Source: Bacteroidota bacterium
Lineage (GTDB): Bacteria; Bacteroidota; Bacteroidia; Chitinophagales; Chitinophagaceae
Direction of reading: 5' to 3'
NCBI GenBank assembly: GCA_947457085.1
Contig: CANGUS010000107.1
Coordinates: 1-6,446, forward strand
DNA: 6,446 nt
The position numbers and the translations under genes are program-made. The notes beneath the pieces are model-generated. The model did not search any database. It was given only the letters and a program-made list of their open reading frames with translations, and had not been told where the DNA came from. Shown piece by piece: positions 1 to 6,337 of the stretch; the first letter of the stretch is position 1; every line of letters begins with the position of its first letter.

Positions 1-797
1 CTCCAAACATCATTGCCATTGCTGTCTATGTATATTGCTAATAAATCGGCGCCGCCTTTTCCTTGTGGTCCCAACATTTCAATGTTAGTAGAGCTTGTAC
101 CTACACTCACAATAAATCGATTATTATTTACTTCTTCAATACTTGTAGTTGCATCACCACTATTGCCCGATTGAAATTTTATCCATTTAATAGTCAAGTT
201 GCTATCTAATTTGGCAGTCCAGCCATCTGTATCTAAAAAACCAAAACTTGGGTGTGTAAAATCATAATCATCAGCTGCCGTAGTGCCCACTAAATAAATA
301 TCTCCATCGGTGCTTACTTTTACATTCCACAATTCACTACCATTGCTTCCTCCAAAATTTTTTCCTTTTTTAAATACGCCATTTGTATCCACTTCCATCA
401 CCCAAATTTCTCTTCCTGTATAACTATGCCCATACCACACATCGCCATCATAACTATTACTAGTGCCTGTCAACAATAAATTTCCATTTTTTAATTCAGA
501 AATAAACAACAGATTATCATCATTACTACCTCCAAAAGTTTTAGACCATACGGTATCTAAATTGGCATTCATTTTTGCTAATACAGCATCAAAGGTTATT
601 CCAGAAGAACGTTTTCCAGTAATAGCAAATACAGAACCCTTACTGTGTTGATAATAATAAGCGTAACCTTCTTTGTTTTGGTAACATTTTTTCTCTTTAA
701 TATAAAGGCTATGTTTAATATCAGGTTGCGCTTTGGCTATCTGCACTAAACATACTGCCACTAAAAATAAAATGGTTTTTAATAAAGTCTTTTTCAT
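1..797 (-). CDS. Secreted beta-propeller-like repeat protein, partial (3' end beyond the left edge)
   Basis: This is an open minus-strand frame of 265 full codons with no stop, running off the left edge. The start is the ATG at 797-795, 3 bp after the stop of the upstream gene. The N-terminus (MKKTLLKTILFLVAVCLV, then QIAKAQ) is a typical signal peptide, with likely cleavage near residue 23 or 24. The mature part has repeats of about 60 residues of the style W-x-K-x-x-GG-S-x-x-D followed by a glycine-rich G-x-T-x-S-x-DGD stretch. The GG positions are about 89-90 and 149-150, with a degenerate SG at 210-211. The same repeat style fills the neighbouring gene, so the two are probably paralogues translated from one mRNA. 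In Bacteroidota such proteins usually end in a T9SS sorting domain, but that end lies outside the window. Molecular function is unknown; a surface or secreted propeller-like scaffold is an inference from the repeats. Confidence 0.85.
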   Translation of the reverse strand, partial: MKKTLLKTILFLVAVCLVQIAKAQPDIKHSLYIKEKKCYQNKEGYAYYYQHSKGSVFAITGKRSSGITFDAVLAKMNANLDTVWSKTFGGSNDDNLLFISELKNGNLLLTGTSNSYDGDVWYGHSYTGREIWVMEVDTNGVFKKGKNFGGSNGSELWNVKVSTDGDIYLVGTTAADDYDFTHPSFGFLDTDGWTAKLDSNLTIKWIKFQSGNSGDATTSIEEVNNNRFIVSVGTSSTNIEMLGPQGKGGADLLAIYIDSNGNDVW

Positions 798-800
798 ATT

Positions 801-2408
801 TTATTGTTTTAAAAATTTATGATAATATGTAATTGTTTTGTTGGTGCATTCTATAATATAATTTCCTATTGGTAATGATTGTGTGTTGATGGTTCCATTT
901 TGTGCTATGTTACCTTGTTGCATTACTGCACCATTCATAGCTATTATTTGATAATGGAGAGCAGTCTTGTTTTTTACATGCAAATAATTACTACAAGGAT
1001 TAGGGTATATTTCAAGTGAGTTTAATATATTGTTTTCATTAAGTTGCAATGGATAATTTGTAATATAGGCAAGAAACACGATACCTCCATTTGTGTTTGA
1101 AACAAAATCACCATCATCACTATTTGTTCCACCCATTACCATTATTTTATTATTTATAAAATTGAATGTGATAACTGCATCAATTTTATTACCTCCAAAT
1201 TGTTGTTTTCGCTTCAAATTGCCAAGTGTATCTACTACAATAACCCAAGCATCTATATCGTTATTCAAATTTGTATGTAACGAATCCAAATCACCATTTT
1301 TGGAATACGTATAACCTCCAATAAAGTATTCGCTTGTTAGTTCATTTTTACCAATAGTCCATGCAATATCTTCTTTATCCCCACCCCATGCATTGCTCCA
1401 AACAATAGCACCTGCTGTATCCAAGCAAATTGCCCAATAATCAAATTGGCTTGTGGTATTAACATGTCCTTGTAGATGAATCGTTGTTGAATTGCTATGT
1501 CCACTTGCCACTAATTGTTGCCGGGTTTTATCATAAATAATGTTTGATAATTCATCCCAACCACCACCGCCTAGCGTATGCCCCCAAATAATATTACCAG
1601 CACTGTCCCAATGCCCTACATAACCATTCGGTCCCATCCAATTGGGTATTAAACTATTTGCTAAATCATAATCGGTAGAGCCTGTGTAAGCCACCACAAA
1701 AACACCTCCTTGTTCATCTGATATTATTTTGCAATCCATATCACTATATGTTCCACCTCTTATTTTTACCCATAATTTATTGCCAAGGCTATCAAATTTT
1801 ACTAAATACCAATCATACCAAGTAGGGTCGCCATAATGCAAAGCGGCAAAATCTCCAATACCAGCCGAGTCAGTTATGCCCATTGTAAATGCTCCTCCAT
1901 CTCCACTTTCGGCAACTGAAAACACTCGGTAGTTGGGTGTATATCCTCCACCAAAAGTATTTACCCATTTAACATTTCCTACACTGTCTATTTTAACTAC
2001 ATACAAATTTTTTTGTATTGCAGGGTTCAAATAAGGATGATTAATGAAAATACCATCTGTTGAAGTAGTTTCACCAGTAACTAAAAAACCCCCATCCTTA
2101 CATGTGCTTACATCATCTACATGTTCCGAAAGGCTTCCACCTATTCGTTTTGACCACAGCACATTAAATGAAGAATCCATTTTCAACATCAATATATCTT
2201 GATCATATTTTACAGGGGTTACAGGAAAGTTTTGTGTGGTATCGTATAAACTACCCACACACATGATTCCTTTATTAGGCAAAGCAATACTTTTAAACAA
2301 AATAAAGTTTCCATGAAAATAAAAATATTTCATATCGCTCAAAGTCATTTGAGAAAAAGCTACAGCAGAACACAAACAATAAATAAAAATCAGTGAAATT
2401 TTTTTCAT
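801..2408 (-). CDS. Secreted beta-propeller-like repeat protein with T9SS type A sorting domain
   Basis: A complete 535-residue protein. Residues 1-20 are a signal peptide (MKKISLIFIYCLCSAVAFSQ), giving Sec export. Residues about 80-450 contain six repeats of about 63 residues, each with a W/K-rich strand, a GG pair and a later G-rich turn. The GG pairs lie near 90, 153, 218, 280, 342 and 405, a spacing of 62-65. This regularity suggests a beta-propeller, though the fold is inferred. Residues about 465-535 form the C-terminal sorting domain recognised by the type IX system: it opens with LEIYPNPCSNYLHV and has the late turn SLPIGNYIIE. The protein should therefore be passed across the outer membrane and be released or anchored at the surface. 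The gene is first in a two-gene minus-strand unit; its stop is 3 bp before the next ATG, so translational coupling is likely. I saw no clean promoter match upstream. Ligand or enzymatic activity cannot be told from the sequence. Confidence 0.93.
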   Translation of the reverse strand: MKKISLIFIYCLCSAVAFSQMTLSDMKYFYFHGNFILFKSIALPNKGIMCVGSLYDTTQNFPVTPVKYDQDILMLKMDSSFNVLWSKRIGGSLSEHVDDVSTCKDGGFLVTGETTSTDGIFINHPYLNPAIQKNLYVVKIDSVGNVKWVNTFGGGYTPNYRVFSVAESGDGGAFTMGITDSAGIGDFAALHYGDPTWYDWYLVKFDSLGNKLWVKIRGGTYSDMDCKIISDEQGGVFVVAYTGSTDYDLANSLIPNWMGPNGYVGHWDSAGNIIWGHTLGGGGWDELSNIIYDKTRQQLVASGHSNSTTIHLQGHVNTTSQFDYWAICLDTAGAIVWSNAWGGDKEDIAWTIGKNELTSEYFIGGYTYSKNGDLDSLHTNLNNDIDAWVIVVDTLGNLKRKQQFGGNKIDAVITFNFINNKIMVMGGTNSDDGDFVSNTNGGIVFLAYITNYPLQLNENNILNSLEIYPNPCSNYLHVKNKTALHYQIIAMNGAVMQQGNIAQNGTINTQSLPIGNYIIECTNKTITYYHKFLKQ

Positions 2409-2631
2409 AGTTTCAAATAATTTGTATAAAGTTATCTATTAAAAATTCTTTAACAAAATATAATTTGTTAATTCCAAAAAGTGTATTGTAAGCAGTGGCA
2501 TTTTTAATAAACGATTAGATACTTCGTTTGCAAATAGTTAGTTCTGCATTCTTCTCACAACAATATCAAGATAGATCAGGTTTCTGCCAAACACAAAGAA
2601 TTGCGCATTCAAAAAATGGTTTACAAATTAT

Positions 2632-2644
2632 GAGCAATTTGCTC
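2632..2644. repeat. Small palindrome GAGCAA-T-TTGCTC
   Basis: Perfect 6-bp arms around a single central base, about 225 bp upstream of the minus-strand start at 2408. The size and symmetry suit a dimeric regulator site, but an arm of this length can arise by chance in AT-rich DNA. No second copy was seen in the window. Confidence 0.25.
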
Positions 2645-2698
2645 GTTTAAGTTTTCATTTCATAAGGTTCGTATTATAGTATTTTTTAACTCTTTCAC

Positions 2699-2765
2699 GA
2701 CTCCAAAATAACATACAAAAGATTCATAATCAATTATTCACTCTGATTTCGGAGTCTCTTGTATG
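2699..2765. repeat. Two interleaved inverted repeats
   Basis: Arm A (GACTCCAAAAT, 2699-2709) is complementary to A' (2746-2756) with one mismatch. Arm B (CATACAA, 2712-2718) is perfectly complementary to B' (TTGTATG, 2759-2765). The order A-B-A'-B', with a 2-nt gap inside each pair, is the arrangement of a pseudoknot rather than of nested hairpins. It lies directly before the 21-bp repeat array. Whether it is transcribed is unknown, and arm B is short enough to be chance. Confidence 0.3.
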
Positions 2766-2780
2766 CTTCAAATCGCCAAA

Positions 2781-3021
2781 AACACACACTCATCAGTCAT
2801 TTTTGAGTGTGTATTTATCATTAATGCACACTCATTTGTCATAAACACACACTCATCAGTCATTTTTAAGTGTATATTTATCATTTATACACACTCTTTT
2901 ATTACAACCACTCACTCTTTTGTGATGCACATCAACTTAGCAGTCATTTTTAAGTGTGAATTAGCCACTCAATGACATGTAAAAATGACTGACAAAGGAG
3001 TAAAAATGACTTTTGAACACT
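2781..3021. repeat. Phased 21-bp tandem repeat array with 63-bp higher-order unit
   Basis: Degenerate 21-bp units run in register. CACACTC(A/T) or a close variant starts at 2785, 2827, 2848, 2890 and 2911. The opposite-orientation form T(G/A)AGTGT(G/A) starts at 2804, 2867 and 2951. All offsets within each set are multiples of 21. Two 63-bp blocks, 2780-2842 and 2843-2905, differ at only 8 positions by my alignment, so units group in threes as forward, reverse, forward. A second shared motif, AGTCATTTTT(A), starts at 2795, 2858 and 2942 and appears inverted at 2980 and 3001, again 21 apart; the array therefore flips orientation near 2970. Unit 1-2 also makes a perfect 9-bp hairpin (ACACACTCA 2784-2792 with TGAGTGTGT 2804-2812). 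Both strands happen to stay open for stretches because 21 is a multiple of 3: a 70-residue plus frame at 2763-2975 and a 38-residue minus frame at 2768-2884 show 7-residue repeats. I regard these as by-products of the repeat, not genes. Confidence 0.85.
2941..2991. repeat. 12-bp perfect inverted repeat at the orientation switch of the array
   Basis: CAGTCATTTTTA (2941-2952) and TAAAAATGACTG (2980-2991) are exact reverse complements separated by 27 bases. They are the last forward and first inverted copies of the AGTCATTTTTA motif that recurs through the array, so this is where unit direction reverses. It could form a hairpin in RNA or be the remnant of an inversion. Confidence 0.7.
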
Positions 3022-3042
3022 CAAAAAAAATATTTTTTATCG

Positions 3043-3074
3043 TTGACACAATAAATACAACTTTTCTTCGTTTT
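3043..3074 (+). promoter_or_regulatory. Candidate promoter of the fibronectin III gene
   Basis: TTG at 3043-3045 (within TTGACA) is followed after 21 bases by TTCGTTTT (3067-3074), an imperfect match to the Bacteroidota -7 element TAnnTTTG. A start near 3080 would give a leader of about 58 nt that contains the hairpin at 3084-3107. The -7 element is poor (two mismatches), so this is tentative. Confidence 0.3.
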
Positions 3075-3083
3075 ACAGGTGAC

Positions 3084-3114
3084 AGTACTGTTGATGAAAA
3101 CAGCACTTTTTTTT
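3084..3114 (+). terminator. Terminator-like hairpin in the leader of the fibronectin III gene
   Basis: AGT-A-CTGTT (3084-3092) pairs with AACAG-C-ACT (3099-3107) around a 6-base loop GATGAA, with one A·C mismatch, and is followed by a run of eight T (3107-3114). This is the form of a rho-independent terminator, though the stem is weak. It ends 23 bp before the ATG at 3138. It could end a transcript coming through the repeat array, act as an attenuator of the downstream gene, or be chance. Confidence 0.45.
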
Positions 3115-3137
3115 AACCAATTAATCATACTAAAATT

Positions 3138-3752
3138 ATGAAAACAGTAAAATTAAATTTCAAAGCTTTGAGAGTCCCATTAAAGATTCAAAAAGCAAAA
3201 AACATTGTTTCCAAAATGACAGGAAACGCAAACTTCACCACTCCAAACCCAGCATTGGATGTCGTGATGAACGCTATCAACAAATTAGAAATCAGCTATG
3301 CAGCCTCCCTGGATGGTGGCATTAGCAAAACGGCACTGATGCGCACCGACGCAGCAACTCTTGACCTTTTGATTGCACAATTGATGAACTATGTGCAAGA
3401 TGTAACTGGTGGTAATGAACTCAAAATTTTAAGCAGTGGTATGGAAGTGAAAGCAACTGCCACAGCACCTCAGCCGATGCCCGCACCCTTAAACATGAAG
3501 TATTTAACTGACAGCAACGATGGCGAAGCGAATATTAAATGGTCGCCTGTAAAAGGCTCTAAAGCCTACCTCATTCAGTCATCTACAACGCCAGATGTAG
3601 AAACCTCTTGGGCGTTTTTTGATGCCTGTACCAGTGCGAACTACACTGCCCTTGGACTCACAAGCCATACTGCTATTTGGTTTAGAATAGCGGCTTTGGG
3701 TGCTAAAGGTGCAGGGCCTTGGAGCGACCCACTTAAAGCCAGTATTAAATAA
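3138..3752 (+). CDS. Fibronectin type III domain protein with helical N-terminal domain
   Basis: A complete 204-residue protein without signal peptide or membrane segment, so probably cytoplasmic or exported by an unknown route. Residues about 1-110 look alpha-helical and include NIVSKMTGNANFTTPNP (22-38) and a helix around DLLIAQLMNYVQDV (76-89). Residues about 115-203 form a fibronectin type III domain: ANIKWSPVKGSKAYLIQ (131-147) gives the early strands with the core Trp, and WFRIAALGAKGAGPWSDP (181-198) gives the late strands and the closing G-x-WSDP. Short proteins with this two-part design recur in Bacteroidota as uncharacterised proteins; I know of no assigned function. It is a single-gene unit, preceded by a possible attenuator and closed by a strong terminator. 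Base composition differs from the surroundings: 3301-3360 holds 36 G/C of 60 by my count, against 16 of 60 at 5041-5100 in pntAA. That could mean high expression or transfer. Confidence 0.88.
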   Translation: MKTVKLNFKALRVPLKIQKAKNIVSKMTGNANFTTPNPALDVVMNAINKLEISYAASLDGGISKTALMRTDAATLDLLIAQLMNYVQDVTGGNELKILSSGMEVKATATAPQPMPAPLNMKYLTDSNDGEANIKWSPVKGSKAYLIQSSTTPDVETSWAFFDACTSANYTALGLTSHTAIWFRIAALGAKGAGPWSDPLKASIK

Positions 3753-3777
3753 CACTGAACGGTTAATATTAGTTTAC

Positions 3778-3813
3778 AAAAAAAGCCATACGATGCGTGT
3801 ATGGCTTTTTTTT
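3778..3813. terminator. Bidirectional rho-independent terminator
   Basis: GCCATAC (3785-3791) pairs perfectly with GTATGGC (3799-3805) around a 7-base loop. The stem is flanked by seven A on the left (3778-3784) and eight T on the right (3806-3813), so it has a U-tract when read from either strand. It lies 25 bp after the stop of the fibronectin III gene and 16 bp beyond the stop of the convergent tonB gene, and should serve both. Confidence 0.92.
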
Positions 3814-3829
3814 ATGGTTGAATGGGTGC

Positions 3830-4672
3830 TTATTTCATCAATTGAAACGTAACCGGCAAATTATAAAATACATTCACCAATTTGCCATTATTTTTACCAG
3901 GTTTCCATTTAGGCATTTTATGTATTACCCTTACGGCCTCTTCATCACATCCATCGCCAATAGAACGAAGTACTTTTACATCATCAATGTCACCTTCTTT
4001 ATTTACTACAAAACCGATCAACACCCTTCCTTCTGTATTTCCATCTAAAGCTTGTTTAGGATATTGAATATTTTGAGCTAAATAACGGATCAATTCTTCT
4101 TCTCCTCCTGGAAACTCTGGCATTTGAGAAACATCCATATCATCGAATATTTCATTGTCATTGGGTAGAGACTCTTCTGGAATGATCCCACTTCCTTCTC
4201 CTTCATGATCAATAATGGGCAAATCTAAAACGTCGGTTCCCTCCCCTTCTTTATTTTCAATACCAGCCACCGCATCTTTTAATTCTTCTTTGGTTGGAGG
4301 CAAGTCTGCATCATTTACCGCTGCTGCTGCTTCAATGATTGGAGTTGTATTCGCAATGGTGGTTACTGGATTGCTTGGCTCAAGCGGTTTTGCTTCAGGA
4401 ACTTTAGGTTCGGGCTCTTTGGGAATTAATACTTCAATTTCTTTAATAATTCGAGGATGATCATTCGGCAAATCAACCACAATAGGTTTATCAAACATAG
4501 ATGCAACAATAGGTGCAGAAACAGTAATCATAACTAAAGTGGCTGCTATCATCATAGACCGTCTTAATCGTATATGATAGTTTTTTCGGAGTTCGTAAGC
4601 ACCATACGCTTTGTTACGGTTGTCGAAAAGGATGTCTAAAACATCGGCTTGGAGAATTTTGTTTGTGTCCAT
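3830..4672 (-). CDS. tonB: Energy transducer TonB
   Basis: A complete 280-residue TonB-family protein. It links the ExbB/ExbD proton-driven complex in the inner membrane to TonB-dependent receptors in the outer membrane. The cytoplasmic N-terminus carries the motif typical of Bacteroidota TonBs, DILFDNRNKAYGAYELRKNY (13-32). A single membrane helix follows at about 39-59. The periplasmic linker has a proline/glutamate/lysine stretch, PKEPEPKVPEAKPLEP (84-99), and then a long acidic segment (about 120-185). The C-terminal TonB domain spans about 185-280, with FPGG (187-190), NIQYP (201-205), GRVLIGFVVNKEGDI (215-229) and WKPGKNNGKLVNVFYNLPV (256-274). Length and order are normal for the family. 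The gene is divergent from pntAA (187-bp AT-rich gap) and convergent with the fibronectin III gene. No exbB, exbD or receptor gene is nearby, so its partner receptor is unknown. Genomes of this phylum usually have several tonB paralogues. Confidence 0.95.
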   Translation of the reverse strand: MDTNKILQADVLDILFDNRNKAYGAYELRKNYHIRLRRSMMIAATLVMITVSAPIVASMFDKPIVVDLPNDHPRIIKEIEVLIPKEPEPKVPEAKPLEPSNPVTTIANTTPIIEAAAAVNDADLPPTKEELKDAVAGIENKEGEGTDVLDLPIIDHEGEGSGIIPEESLPNDNEIFDDMDVSQMPEFPGGEEELIRYLAQNIQYPKQALDGNTEGRVLIGFVVNKEGDIDDVKVLRSIGDGCDEEAVRVIHKMPKWKPGKNNGKLVNVFYNLPVTFQLMK

Positions 4673-4811
4673 TTTTATTTGTTTTTGATGAAGTAAATAA
4701 TCAATTCATAAAAAAATATTTAGGTAAACGTTATTCCATTTATTCTTTCTTTATCACTTAGATGTGAGCAAAATATTTTTTCCATAAAAAATAAAAAGTT
4801 TTTTTTTGAAT

Positions 4812-4842
4812 TTGACTTAATGAATTCTTTTTTGTAGGTTTA
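4812..4842 (+). promoter_or_regulatory. pntAA: Candidate Bacteroidota-type promoter of the pnt operon
   Basis: TTG at 4812-4814 is followed after 20 bases by TAGGTTTA (4835-4842), which matches TAnnTTTG except for the last base. The spacing lies within the range usual for this phylum. A start near 4848 would leave a very short leader before the ATG at 4860. The rest of the 187-bp gap to the divergent tonB is A/T-rich; I saw no equally good match for tonB on the other strand. Confidence 0.5.
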
Positions 4843-4859
4843 TGAAATAATTTAAACAA

Positions 4860-5972
4860 ATGACAATAGGAATATTGAAAGAACCACTAGGCGAAAACAG
4901 GGTTTCGGCATTACCTGAAGTGGTTGCAAATTTTATCAAATTAAAAGTAGAAGTGGTTATTGAAAATGGTGCAGGTGAACATTCATTTGCCAGCGACAAT
5001 GATTACAAAAATGCAGGAGCTACTGTTTCATCAAGAAGTGAAGTAATTTCCAAAGCAGATATTATATTATCTATCAACCAACCCATTGAAAATAGTTTCA
5101 AAGAAAAAGCAATTCTTTTAGGCGTATACCAACCTTTATTTAATTTTAATGTAATCAAAGATTGGAGCGAAAAAGGATATACTACGTTTAGCATGGATAC
5201 TATTCCTCGAACAACGCGTGCACAATCGATGGATGTATTGAGTAGTCAAGCCAATATTGCAGGTTATAAAGCGGTGTTATTAGCAGCAACTACTTACAGC
5301 CGATATTTTCCTATGTTTATGACGGCTGCAGGCAGTATTGCTCCAGCCAAAATGTTGATATTAGGTGCTGGTGTGGCTGGCTTGCAAGCGATCGCCACAT
5401 CCAAACGATTAGGTGCGGTGGTTGAAGTATTCGATACTCGTCCGGCAGTAAAGGAAGAGGTGATGAGCTTAGGTGCCAAATTTGTGGAAGTGGAAGGGGC
5501 TGCCGATGCTAGTCAGGCTGGTGGTTATGCTGTTGAACAAAGCGAAGAATTTTTACAAAGACAAAAACAAAAAATTGCTGACAGCGCAGCAAAAGCAGAC
5601 ATTATTATTACGACGGCACAAATTCCTGGTAAAAAAGCGCCTATTTTAATTACCAAAGAAATGATTCAAAATATGCGTTCAGGTTCTGTTATTATTGATT
5701 TAGCGTCAGCAACTGGGGGAAATACTGAATTCACAAAAGACAAAGAAACGATCGTTGTCAATGGAGTAACCATCATAGGGAATTCAAATTTACCTTCAAT
5801 GCAAGCAAGTGATGCAAGCAAGGTGTATGGAAAAAACATTTTGAACTTTTTGAAATTAATGATTGATGCTGAAGGCAACATCAATTTAAATTTTGAAGAT
5901 GATTTAATAAAAGGAACCTGTATTACACATGATGGCAAAATTGTGAATGATCGAGTTCTTTCATTGTGCTAA
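4860..5972 (+). CDS. pntAA: NAD(P) transhydrogenase subunit alpha part 1 (NAD(H)-binding domain I)
   Basis: A complete 370-residue protein, the soluble NAD(H)-binding subunit of proton-translocating transhydrogenase. The complex transfers hydride between NADH and NADP+ at the inner membrane, using the proton gradient to make NADPH. The N-terminal part begins TIGILKEPLGENRVSALPE (2-20), as in the alanine dehydrogenase/PntA family. The conserved RTTRAQSMD (117-125) carries the Arg, Gln and Asp (R117, Q122, D125) that correspond to the nucleotide-contacting residues of Rhodospirillum rubrum domain I. The Rossmann core has GAGVAGLQAI (169-178) and FDTRP (191-195). The mobile-loop region is near GGYAVEQSEEF (221-231), and TTAQIPGKKAPILIT (251-265) and DLASATGGN (280-288) follow. 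It stops where the membrane part begins in fused PntA proteins, so the alpha subunit is split, as in R. rubrum. An earlier in-frame ATG at 4842 is followed at once by a stop, fixing the start at 4860. It heads the operon; pntAB starts 39 bp downstream. Confidence 0.96.
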   Translation: MTIGILKEPLGENRVSALPEVVANFIKLKVEVVIENGAGEHSFASDNDYKNAGATVSSRSEVISKADIILSINQPIENSFKEKAILLGVYQPLFNFNVIKDWSEKGYTTFSMDTIPRTTRAQSMDVLSSQANIAGYKAVLLAATTYSRYFPMFMTAAGSIAPAKMLILGAGVAGLQAIATSKRLGAVVEVFDTRPAVKEEVMSLGAKFVEVEGAADASQAGGYAVEQSEEFLQRQKQKIADSAAKADIIITTAQIPGKKAPILITKEMIQNMRSGSVIIDLASATGGNTEFTKDKETIVVNGVTIIGNSNLPSMQASDASKVYGKNILNFLKLMIDAEGNINLNFEDDLIKGTCITHDGKIVNDRVLSLC

Positions 5973-6011
5973 TTAAAACATTCATTAATAAAAAATTTAA
6001 ACACTATTTAT

Positions 6012-6332
6012 ATGGAGGCAATATTCGATTTTTTCAGTGCAAATTATGATATGATTACGATTGTAATACTATCTATTTTTTTAGGGATAGAAGTTATTTC
6101 TCGTGTTCCTTCTGTATTACATACCCCATTAATGAGCGGTGCCAATGCCATACATGGAGTGGTTGTTATTGGGGCTATCATTGTGATGGGACAAGCAGAA
6201 AGTAACGATTATTTGGTTTTAACATTGGGCTTTTTAGCAGTCATTTTAGGAACCCTAAATGTAGTAGGTGGCTTTGTGGTAACCGACCGTATGCTTGAAA
6301 TGTTCAGCAAGAAGAAAAATACCAAAAAGTAA
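6012..6332 (+). CDS. pntAB: NAD(P) transhydrogenase subunit alpha part 2 (membrane segment)
   Basis: A complete 106-residue membrane protein, the small membrane part of the split alpha subunit, which forms the proton channel of domain II together with PntB. Three hydrophobic helices are visible at about 13-31, 47-60 and 67-90. Family hallmarks are VLHTPLMSGANAIHGVVVIGA (35-55), which matches the HTPLMS-x-x-NAI-x-G segment of PntA, and NVVGGFVVTDRMLEMF (83-98), the conserved end of the last helix. The tail is lysine-rich. It lies 39 bp after pntAA in the same direction and is surely co-transcribed. The pntB partner is normally the next gene, but here another frame begins 68 bp later and no pntB is seen within the window. 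Confidence 0.95.
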   Translation: MEAIFDFFSANYDMITIVILSIFLGIEVISRVPSVLHTPLMSGANAIHGVVVIGAIIVMGQAESNDYLVLTLGFLAVILGTLNVVGGFVVTDRMLEMFSKKKNTKK

Positions 6333-6337
6333 AAGTC

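Larger units (their letters stand above)
2409..2780. other. AT-rich intergenic region, no gene seen
   Basis: About 370 bp between the minus-strand secreted-protein pair and the repeat array. I found no credible coding frame, tRNA or rRNA on either strand. It should contain the promoter of the minus-strand pair. The minus strand has only imperfect versions of the Bacteroidota TAnnTTTG element, for example TATTTTG around 2459-2465, at poor spacing from a TTG, so I do not call one. Two small inverted-repeat structures inside it are listed separately. Confidence 0.6.

Noticed and set aside
463..651. Plus-strand open frame of 62 codons
   Set aside because: It lies opposite the partial secreted-protein gene, which has a signal peptide and family repeats in the other strand; the plus frame has no recognisable features.
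2440..2485. Promoter for the minus-strand secreted-protein pair
   Set aside because: Only imperfect TATTTTG-like elements with poor spacing from a TTG were found, not enough to call a site.
2781..3021. CRISPR array
   Set aside because: Units are contiguous and degenerate, with no unique spacers of constant length between identical repeats, and no cas genes are present.
3797..4460. Plus-strand open frames opposite tonB (3797-4048, 3882-4067, 4215-4460)
   Set aside because: All are antisense shadows of a clear TonB protein; their compositions mirror the complementary codons and two of them overlap each other.
4710..4781. Inverted repeat of A/T runs (AAAAAATATTT type) between tonB and pntAA
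   Set aside because: Low-complexity A/T tracts match by chance; there are no G/C pairs and no supporting context.
4842..4850. Earlier in-frame ATG as start of pntAA
   Set aside because: It is followed by AAA and then the stop TAA, so translation of pntAA must begin at 4860.
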